Positions 32,250-41,014 of a stretch of DNA of 64,000 bases are shown here, piece after piece (position 1 is the stretch's first letter; every line of letters begins with the position of its first letter). The stretch covers positions 372,001 to 436,000 of the forward strand of contig JANBVO010000027.1 in NCBI GenBank assembly GCA_030052745.1. The letters run 5' to 3'. The translations under genes and the position numbers were made by a program. The notes beneath the pieces are model-generated. The model was given only the letters and a program-made list of their open reading frames with translations. It made no database searches and was not told the DNA's origin. The DNA is from Pleurostoma richardsiae. Lineage: Eukaryota; Ascomycota; Sordariomycetes; Calosphaeriales; Pleurostomataceae.

Positions 32250-33490
32250 GAACTTTTGTGCCGTCACAGTCAGTACCTTAGGTCAGATACGTATTAGTAC
32301 TGAACTTCCCAGTTCTCAATTCTGAAAGTCATTGCTCCTCAAACTATGTACAGAGGACAACGTGCCCGGCCAGCTTATTCGGATGTTTGCACCACATTTC
32401 GATTGATGTGCAAAGCCAGCTCGATTCCCAGTCCAAAAGAGCCGTATTGTGTCGGTTCAGAGCGCGTCACCAGCCCAGATCCACCATCATTTTCGAGGAA
32501 GCTGTACTGCACGCAGAAGTGGAACGCTCTCCAAAGCTGACTATTTTCACATTACTAGCAATAGATCCGGGCTAGGATTGTAGACGAGCCGTGTGTATCA
32601 ACGTCTCATACGCGCGATGTAGTAATGTTCTATCGATGTGTCAGGGGCATAACATGCCGTCTTCCGATGCTTTCAGCGGCTACCTTAACCTCGGTATGAT
32701 TAGTGATCGTTCCCGATTGAGACATTGTGGTACGATAACATTAAGCTTAAGCCATCGACCAGCGTCGTATCATCATTGCCACCCGGCATGGCGCATTGTC
32801 CACCTACTGGCGCACATACTTCGTCTATCAGCAAGATATCAGGACTACCCACAACAATGTGGGCTTTTCCCACGTTTACACAGCCTATTTAGAGATTGCG
32901 ACAAACACTTGGCTGTTGTAGGGCACTATGAAGCTTGTCGAGGCGTGGTCTCCATATCGAGATGGAGGATCAGAATCCCACCCCCTTCACTTTTGTCCCT
33001 TCCTTTTCTCCGGAGGGGCCTATGTATATGCCTAGCAGCCGCGTGTAATCGGCGGGAAGTTTGTATGACAAAGCCTTATGCTTGAGGAGCTAGGGAATTG
33101 AGGCGTTGATGGCGTAATCGATGTCGTGAAAGCTAACAGTGCCAGAGGTTTCCCCAGTTCTCCTGAACGACGGTGCGAATATTGTGCCGCTGCGGTCCAA
33201 CGTTACGGCCCGTGTCACGAAATGTTCCTCAATTCTGAACAAGGACGGAGAAAATATTGTACCGTAGCCGATACAATGTTATGAGATGCAGTCGAATCAC
33301 TAATAAAGCAGTGGCTGAGCCGAACCGTCAGAGAACCATTTCTCAATATAGACACTATGTCGAGGTATATCGTAGCACATTATCTACAGATCAAGCGACG
33401 ATAGTTTCCTAGTACAACGTCGGCAAGTTTGTCTGTGTTTAACGGATTGGCCTGCGCGCTCCTCGTATCTCTGCCATCTCGTATCCTGCG
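32250..33490. other. intergenic
   Basis: 1.24 kb. At about 33155-33290 two diverged 55-65 bp stretches resemble one another (GGTGCGAATATTGTGCCGCT versus GGAGAAAATATTGTACCGTA). No gene supported; one 164-codon frame at 32591 lacks any family feature. Confidence 0.4.
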
Positions 33491-34597
33491 ATGTCGATTA
33501 GGAACGTTGCTATTATTGGGGTACGTCGACTTTTGATACCTTCTCCGCCGCGGAGGATTCGCGAACTTGGAGACACATTCCACAGTTCGGTCGCTTTCTA
33601 ACTCATCATGCATAGGCGAGCGGTAATATCGGCACAGCGGTGCTTCCAGAAATCCTCAAATCCGACCTGAATGTGACGGTCGTAAGTCGCGTAACTTCAG
33701 CAGTGACTTTTCCTGCGGGGGTCAAAGTTGCCAAGAGTGACTTCAATTTGGGTTCCCTCACGCGAGTCCTCAAGGGGCAAGATGCTGTGATTAGTATGCT
33801 TCCTATCATTGCCCTTGACGTTCAGGACACCGTCATAGAGGCAGCAATTGCGGCCGGTGTGAAGAGATTTATCCCCAGCGAATACGGTTCTGATTCGATG
33901 GTATGCAATGACTAGCCTAGAAGACACCTGTGTTGCTGATAGACTGGACAGAACCCTGCTGTGCTCGCTGCGGTACCGTTTTTTGAAGCGAAGAAGAAGT
34001 ACTTGGAATATCTGAAGTCTAAAGAGGACGTTATCAGCTGGACGGCAGTTTTCACAGGACCTTTCTTTGATTGGGTAACTGGGAACTTTGGCAAACCACG
34101 CGGGCGTCTCTGAAGCTAAAACCTTTCAGGGACTGTTGACAGGGTTTACTGGTTTCGACTTGTCCACGAATACAGCTACTCTTGTCGACGGGGGCAGAGC
34201 GCGATATACAACGTCCAATGTTGCACAGATTGGTCGCGCCCTTGTAGCTGTCCTGAAGCATGCTGCCGAGACTGCCAACCAGCTCGTTTACGTCGAGTCA
34301 TTCACCACCACACAGCTTGAGGTTCTCGCCGCTCTTGAAAGGGCTACTGGACAGCAATGGAAGGTAGTCAATGAGAACTCAGAGGACATCAGGGCAGCAG
34401 GGTTGAAGGCGATAGGAGAGGGTAAGATGATAGAAGGAGGCGCCAATCTCATTACAGCAGCCGTCCTAGGAAGAGAGGCCCTGGAGGATCACTCACATGC
34501 GGAGGGTGGAATCTGGAATGATCGTCTGGGTCTTCCGGACGAGATTGTGGAGGTGGAAGTGAGGAGGATTGTGCAAACTGCGGCATCTAAACAGTAG
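33491..34597 (+). CDS. NmrA-like/isoflavone-reductase-like atypical SDR (2)
   Basis: Four exons: 33491-33520, 33616-33900, 33952-34074, 34130-34597 (introns 95, 51 and 55 nt), 301 residues. The first intron splits the cofactor loop exactly as in its paralogue at 17-18 kb (NVAIIG joined to ASGNIGTA). Other family text: GQDAVISMLP, AAGVKRFIPSEYGSD, FTGPFFDW. NAD(P)H-dependent reductase or redox-sensing protein; substrate unknown, cytosolic. Transcribed away from the broken monooxygenase and towards an aldo-keto reductase. Confidence 0.88.
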
Positions 34598-34849
34598 GCC
34601 TTCTTACACGACGGTATGGGCTCGCAACTTAACGAAGTGATACACGGAGGTCGGCCAACGTTCAACAGATGTGAGTCAGGGTAGGATGCGGGGCGTTGGA
34701 CCCCGAAAGCGCATCCGGTCCTATGGAAGCGGTAGCGACATACGGGACAACAACTGCGCGATGACAGGAGGAGTACAGAGACCGAGGCAAAGGGCTGCTA
34801 CAGTTTGAAGCATCTAATACTAAATACTCTTCTCGAGATTTGTTCGTAT

Positions 34850-35898
34850 TTAGTGGAAATAGTTCCACGCCACACCTTTTGTCTTCTCCCAGGCCTTGTC
34901 GAGGGCCTGAACAACATCCTCCGGCAGAGGTCCCTTTTCAAGGTCCACCAAGTTTTCTTCTAGCTGCTCTTTACTGCTAGCGCCGATGATCACCTCATCA
35001 CCGGCCTCCTTGCTCAGCTTAGAATGGTGCATCATCCACCGCAGCGCGCATTCAACCTCGGTCAGGCCGTGCTTGCCTGCTGCCTCTCGGATGATGTCAA
35101 GCGCATCGAACATGGGCTCCTTCCAATATCGAGCCTTGTATAGAGTCCCCTGTCTCGTCTTGGGATCGAAGCGGGAGCCTTCTTCCACCTTCTGCTCACC
35201 TCGGTGGTATCTGGAGGTCAGATAGCCGCCGGCAAGGGGGTTGTAAGCGTAGAATGCCATGCCATAATGCCGGAGGCAGGGGAATAGCTCCAACTCGACG
35301 GACCGGTGAATGGCATTGTATACGCCCTGATATACGGTTGGGCGGAGCCAGCCGTTGCGAATGCAGATCTCGTTGATGTAGGCCACCTCCCAAGCCATGT
35401 AGTTGCTAATTCCGAGACGGTTGAAGTAGCCTTCCTTGTGTAGCTCGTCGATGGCTCGAAATGTCGCCTCGTAAGGCGTTGTTCGATCAGGTCCATGCAG
35501 ATACCACATGTCGATCTTATCGGTTTTGAGCGCCCGCAAGGAGGCCAGGAGATGCTTTCGAAGGTCTTCGGGGTTGTGCGTGCCTCCCTGGCCGTAGCTC
35601 GAGCTGGGATAATATTTCGTCTCCATCACGATGTTTCGGGCCTGCCAATCCAATTGACCCAGATACTCCTCGGACGAGCCCTGGCCGTACACTCTGGCTG
35701 TGTCAACCTCATTGTGGCCGTGCTTCTGGAAGATGTCAAGTACAGCTGCGGCGTCGCTCAGGTTGTGAATCCGTGTCTGTTCCACGCCTGGAATAGTCAG
35801 CCCGTGATCAACCCCGCTGCATGCGTCTAGTTACCCGGTTTGCCAATCGTCATCGCCCCGAAGACGATGGGAAATCTTGTCTTTGTCACTGCCTGCAT
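34850..35898 (-). CDS. aldo/keto reductase, AKR7 (aflatoxin aldehyde reductase)-like
   Basis: Two exons, 35835-35898 and 34850-35787 (47 nt intron), 333 residues. The join gives MTIGKPG then VEQTRIHNLSD. Catalytic tetrad elements are visible: Asp and Tyr in EVDTARVYGQGSSEEYLG, Lys in METKYYPSSSYG, His in MWYLHGPDRT. Cofactor-binding C-terminal text VIIGASSKEQLEENL follows. AKR7-type enzymes reduce aldehydes and dialdehydes with NADPH in the cytosol. Fungal copies are common both as stress enzymes and in secondary metabolism clusters. Confidence 0.92.
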
Positions 35899-37489
35899 CT
35901 TGTTCACTGTGTCCGGTTTCAAGATAGCGTCTGCGTGTGCAGGTGGTCCGTGATGTGGGAACGTCAGAACAGATGGTCAAAAGCGAAAGATTCTTGAATG
36001 CTATGAAGATGCAGGGTGGACTGCCTGTAATTATTAAATAGAAACGTCCATGGTGTCTTGAATTTCGAGACTTCTCTGAAACGGGACGGAGGCGGACAGT
36101 GTTGAATCCTGTTCACCCCGCTAAATATGTCCAGCGTAAGCCACCTGCATGCAAGTGGCATTCTACGTTGCCGCGTCAAGATCGTTCCTGTCAGGCTATT
36201 TTCAGATTCTCCGTTAACTCCGTAGGTAGGTAGGTGGCCCGCGTAACACCCATTGATCAAATCCATTCCAGGATCCTCCGCGACGAGTTCGCATTATCAT
36301 AAAAAGTTTCATGGACTACACGGAAGCTCTGCGTATTCATCAGTAACGATTCCGGATAGTCAAGGATATTGCAATGTCTAAGTATGTGATGCCCTGAGCT
36401 GCCTCAGCTATATGCTGTGCGGATCCGTTTCCTCCAGAGTCCCGGATTTTAAGGTTCGGTCGCTAACGCACATTGCTTACGGCTCCACCGCTTGATGTTC
36501 TACACTAGCGAGCCTGAAACTCGCCGCTTCTTAGACGCCCTGTTCAAGTCTGGCTGTCTGGCGACACACCTAAATCGTGATTGACGCGCTAAAAGTTGTG
36601 AAGTGGCGCCAGAACCACGTTGTCCGGTGTCATCGGGTTAGTGTAGGGCAAATTCCGAGATAGGCCGCGTGCCAGTGATATGCTCCTTCGGTGTTTTTGT
36701 GTCTCACGAGCTCTGGTACTGCCCGGGTCTCCCTCAGTTACAATAATTTGCTCCCATAACGGTTTCTAACCAATGCGCCATGTCTTCACTCTCAAGCATT
36801 TACGTTGTCCTGATAGTTCCAGTAAAGGCTGTCATGATAACGTCACTACAGCCGTGGCAATATCCCAGATAATTGGGAATATTGTATGCTTGACCTACGG
36901 TTCACGGGCCCTGAATTCGGCTCTGGGTAAACTAATTTCGTTCTAAGACTTCGGGCCCATCCTACGTAGGCTATTTAGGAGCTACGACCGAATTGTGGAT
37001 TCCTCCCACGCGTCATCATCTGTAGCATTTTTTACTCGCATTGTACCTTGCAACGCTCTGATTCTGCCAAGCAGGAACAAGGTTCGGCCCGAGGAAGGCA
37101 CATGTTGCGAGTAGAGTGTCGTCAAGTCAGTCCTCGCTTTTGAGATCCCGGATAGCGTGCAGAATGAGGCTCTCGGTCTTGTTATCGCCAGGGGTTAGTG
37201 AGCTGTACCCTTCTCGTTCTATGAGGCCGAAGGCTATTGCTAAGGACTCCCAGCGCCACGTGTTGGGGCGTGTCTATTATCCTATCCCCTTCGTTTTGGC
37301 CAAATCGTTGCTGTATCATCATTACATGGGAAAGGTGAACGTGATAAGCCAACTATCAGACCAGACACAATAGCTTGGACGTTGACAGCTGACTTGGTAG
37401 AGAGACAACACGACTTAAGACAGACAATGCGTAGGGAGACGTTCCTGTCGCTTGCTTCTTTTACTCGAAAATTGTGCAACAAGTATCTT
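35899..37489. other. long intergenic region
   Basis: About 1.6 kb without a supported gene. A short GTAGGTAGGTAGGTGG run lies near 36222. Nothing else recognised. Confidence 0.4.
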
Positions 37490-39130
37490 TTAACGACAAG
37501 CCCAAGATGTCTCCTGGTCTGGGTCCCCTTGCTGGTCCCACCCTGCTCGTTCTGGGTATGGACAAAGAGGTCTCTGCCGTGCAACTTCTGAGAGAGGGTC
37601 CGACATGTCTTTCCAAATCGTCGCAACAATGCTCTCGACGACATTTCCGTTTTCCACCCAGTCCATCAGTGCCAGAAGCGCATCGTGCCTTGGATCATGG
37701 TAGCCTGGCACACTGTATAGGCTGCTGCTCAGAGAAGGTCCCTGGTACGAACCAGCAAAATACCACGGCGCATCAACGGCAGTGCCTTGGCAGTGCCCCA
37801 TTCCCGGTACGAAGAAGAAGCGAAACCATTCTCTTAGCTGCGCGAGGCCGCCCGTCGCGGAAGCGACCTGCTCATAGAAATATTCAGAGGTGCCAGTCGG
37901 GATGTATCCATCAGCCATGCCGTGGTACATGATGACCTTCCCCCCGCGGTCCCGTAAAGCCGACATATCGAAGGCGTAGGCGGTGGCATTCCCGGGATCC
38001 AACTTGTCCGCTATGCTAATGACACTGTCGTTGTATTGCTGCCACGACCAGTCTGGGTCGTTGAAGAGGAAGTACTGCTCATATCCGGTCCCCAGACTGT
38101 TCGGCTCCGACCCGCCGAACAGCACATCCCACTGGGGCTCCGAGCCTTTCTCTAGTCCAGGACAGGCAAGCGCTCCATCCGCAAAGTACGGTGCGTAGAT
38201 TTTGCGAAGGGTTGAGAGCTGCACTGCTGTGAGGCACGTAGACGTATTACGCCCCGGCGAGCCGCAGGCCAGTGCATTGTAATTGAACATGCATTGGCCA
38301 GGTGAGCTGATTATCCCGTCCACAATCCCATCTGCACCATCACACTGCTTGAGGATTTCGGCCTCGATTACTGGGAAGAGCGATGGATCGATATGCCTTG
38401 GGTTGTCAAGGGGCAGATTAAGTGCGCCGACATAGGTGGTCCAGGGCTGGAGGTGAGCTGTCCACCAGGCAGGGGCGCCAACAAGCAAGCCATCAAACGT
38501 CTCTGGGTACAACTGCGCCTCTCTGAGACCCTGACGGCCTCCGGTGGAGCACCCCGAGTAGTAAGAATGAGATATCTGACAGCCGTAATAGGCTTCTGTC
38601 AATGACTTTGCAGCCACCGCTGTGCCATGGATTGCGCGCCATCCCCAGTCGGTCACCTTTTCGGGCTCATTCAGGGCCCATGAGCCGTCCACAGACGTGG
38701 AATTGTGGCCGGTGTCAGTGCTGGCTGTTGCAAAGCCATACCGCGCGCCAACCCCTATGTCCATCCAGTTGATGCCACCCGCAAAGCCGCCATTCCCGAC
38801 CTCCAGGAATCGCGAGTTCCACGTTGCAGGGAGGAAGAGCGCGAAACGGAACGAAGATGACGGCGACGATGTCACGTTGACGACGATGGCACAGAGTTCG
38901 GGCAGGCCGGTTGGGATACTTGGGTAAGCAATGTCAGAGGGACCTTCACCGTAGCTTCCATTCTGCGGAACAGCGTCCACAGAATGTATCCGGGCATTAC
39001 GCGGCAGGATATCGTTGAGGGCGGCTACGGAACAATCTCGACCTCGGCCAGTAGCGTGATCTCCGAGGACGGACTCGGCGCAAGTCAGGCCAGCTAGCCA
39101 CACCGGCAGCATCGATCGAATAAAGCTCAT
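37490..39130 (-). CDS. secreted tannase/feruloyl esterase family protein (1)
   Basis: 546 residues, one exon, start chosen at 39130 because it begins a signal peptide (MSFIRSMLPVWLAGLTCAES); an upstream in-frame ATG only adds 54 non-family residues. Alpha/beta-hydrolase with the tannase signature: nucleophile Ser195 in GCSTGGRQG, Asp in HGMADGYIPTG and His in VPGMGHCQG, plus the lid region rich in Trp and Cys. Family members are secreted and cut ester bonds of ferulic, gallic or similar acids from plant polysaccharides and tannins. The C-terminal PLCPYPERAGW motif is conserved in the family. It shares this family with the gene at 47140-48777. Confidence 0.93.
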   Translation of the reverse strand: MSFIRSMLPVWLAGLTCAESVLGDHATGRGRDCSVAALNDILPRNARIHSVDAVPQNGSYGEGPSDIAYPSIPTGLPELCAIVVNVTSSPSSSFRFALFLPATWNSRFLEVGNGGFAGGINWMDIGVGARYGFATASTDTGHNSTSVDGSWALNEPEKVTDWGWRAIHGTAVAAKSLTEAYYGCQISHSYYSGCSTGGRQGLREAQLYPETFDGLLVGAPAWWTAHLQPWTTYVGALNLPLDNPRHIDPSLFPVIEAEILKQCDGADGIVDGIISSPGQCMFNYNALACGSPGRNTSTCLTAVQLSTLRKIYAPYFADGALACPGLEKGSEPQWDVLFGGSEPNSLGTGYEQYFLFNDPDWSWQQYNDSVISIADKLDPGNATAYAFDMSALRDRGGKVIMYHGMADGYIPTGTSEYFYEQVASATGGLAQLREWFRFFFVPGMGHCQGTAVDAPWYFAGSYQGPSLSSSLYSVPGYHDPRHDALLALMDWVENGNVVESIVATIWKDMSDPLSEVARQRPLCPYPERAGWDQQGDPDQETSWACR

Positions 39131-39527
39131 ACTCGCTAACTTCACGGTAAAGTAGAAAGCAGACGCAGCAAGTGGAAAGAAGCCCGGTAAACACTGAAGC
39201 AAGTTAAATGGCAACTTTGCTAAGGCCACTGAGAGACAAGAGCAACGGCTGCTATTTCTAGTAACCGAGATATCTATCTGCGTACCCCGCAATTAGAGCG
39301 CATCAATGCTAAGGAGTCGGTACTCAATTTTCCCGAAACCCCTCAAAGCTCCCTGAGAGCCCTGAAAGCTGCTGGGCGTTTTCGCATCTCTACACCGACA
39401 GTACGCGCTCAAGTTGTTCATGTCGATTTAGCGCTTGCTCAAAGGTAGGAATCCCATTGAGACTCCCACTGTGCAATGCCTCATAAAAGGCACCAACACT
39501 TCTAGCCACAACAGGCAGCTGCTCTTG
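39131..39527. other. intergenic
   Basis: Promoter of the feruloyl esterase and 3' flank of the Gal80-like locus. No gene supported. Confidence 0.4.
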
Positions 39528-40490
39528 TCATTCAGTCCACTTCCATTCCACAACCTCGACCGAGCTCGAGCCGAAGTTGTGTACCTCCAATCTCACGGGC
39601 TTGTCGTACCCAGCAGCCTGAAGAGTCGTGGTCCCTTCTGCCGTCAGACGTATCTCCCCGGTCTCTCCCTTGATGGTCCTGGCAAGCTGAGGCTCTCCGG
39701 GGAATGGCTGCCCTAGGCGCAAGCGGGCCAGTAAGGTGGCCCCCGCCACGGTAGACTCGGAGCCTTGGAAGTCTCCAATGGCAATGATGAGATCCGGTAC
39801 GTCAGACATCACAACTTCTGTGACTTTATGTGTCGATTCATCTGTCAGCTTAATTTCTGGACGCTGGATCTGAACGTGGCCGGCTAGATTCTGGACTTCA
39901 CCCAAGACGTATTGGACTTGGTCAAACACTGACGGAGAATGTCAGCTGCCCATGCATCTCATCCAGTCCCGGCTCAAACTCACGATGTCCAAAGTAGATT
40001 GTGAGGAGATTGCCCCCAATGGCTTTCTCAGTGAAGTACTTCAGCCTGAGGGGGAGTGCGTCTGGGTGCATGGAGGCCCCAGAAGCTCTCACCTCTGTAC
40101 TGAGCAGTTTGCCAATCTTTCCATGAGCCACAAGGCCCCTGGTCTTCTGAATGACGGGCGCAAACCGTCCCTGGAGTCCCACCACTGTCTGGCTACGAGT
40201 CTCCTGCGAAGCTGAAATGAGGTCTCTTGCACGCTCGATGTTATGTGCGAGCGGCCACTCCAGGTAGATCACCTTCCCAGCTTTACACTGGGTAGGACAG
40301 TGTCATAATGATGGTCGACTCGCGTGCTGCATACAACCAGCTGCACATCCGGGTCCGCGGCAAGAGCATCTGGGTCGCCATATGCCCTGGTTTCACTGGG
40401 AAGGTTATAGAGCTTGATCGCTTTCCGCGCTGCTTCAATGCTAGAGTTACAGAGGGCTCGCCCCCAAGCCACAAACCTGGATGCCAGCTT
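39528..40490 (-). pseudogene. Gal80-like Gfo/Idh/MocA oxidoreductase, damaged
   Basis: Protein text is characteristic of fungal Gal80-like oxidoreductases: ALCNSSIEAARKAIKLYNLP, AYGDPDALAADPDVQLVVCS, EWPLAHNIE, VVGLQGRFAPVIQK, KYFTEKAIGGNLLTIYFGH, then after a 55-nt intron (39929-39983) FDQVQYVLGEVQNL. Two defects are visible. The N-terminal Rossmann strand and GxGxxG loop are missing upstream of about 40490 (a GLGAGIGF-like scrap ends in a stop). Near 40283 a one-base loss shifts the frame between VLPSVK and GKVIYLEW. Intact relatives bind NAD(P) and are either sugar-sensing repressors (yeast Gal80) or dehydrogenases. It is probably non-functional. Confidence 0.75.
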
Positions 40491-41014
40491 TTAGAAGCCA
40501 ATTCCGGCTCCTAAGCCTGCTATGTAATGCCCTTACGCGCCCGCCACCAATTCCTGGGTCCTCGCACCCCTTAACAGTCCCAGGTCGTTTGAACTGTCTC
40601 TCGAAAGGTTCGGCAGAGGCGGGCTCGAAAACTCAGACACCGATGGAGCGTGCTCTAGAAGCCAGGCTGGAAGACTGCGAAAGCAGACGAGAAGCAACAT
40701 GCGCGGTGGTTCGTCACAGATGGGACGCTCTACTCCCCTTCAGTCTATCATGTAGCTATTGATGAACAATGCGACGTTTGTCAAAAAAAAAAAAATTAAG
40801 TTCAGTTCGGCTATTTATGTCTAGTAGGTAGCCTCTCCGCCATCTATCTCGACGCACTGCATATGGCTTCCGACGAGGACACCTGGCTTGCCTCTGGTTG
40901 ACGTTTCCTTCTTATTTCCACACCTTCTGCCACAGTGACCAAGACTTGTGGAGGGTAATGTATGCCCTTCTCCTCATTAACCTAGCAGCAGGAGTATTTT
41001 AAGACTCGATGAAA
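40491..41014. other. intergenic
   Basis: A 13-A run at about 40782-40795. No supported gene. Confidence 0.4.

Noticed and set aside
32591-33085. 164-codon plus-strand frame
   Set aside because: Composition rich in Cys, His, Arg and Leu without any motif, typical of a chance frame.
17359-35898. A full polyketide or terpene biosynthetic cluster
   Set aside because: No synthase, acyl carrier, adenylation or cyclase domain is visible in any frame.
36000-37480. A mobile element in the gene-free stretch
   Set aside because: No transposase, reverse transcriptase, long terminal repeat or clear inverted repeat could be seen.
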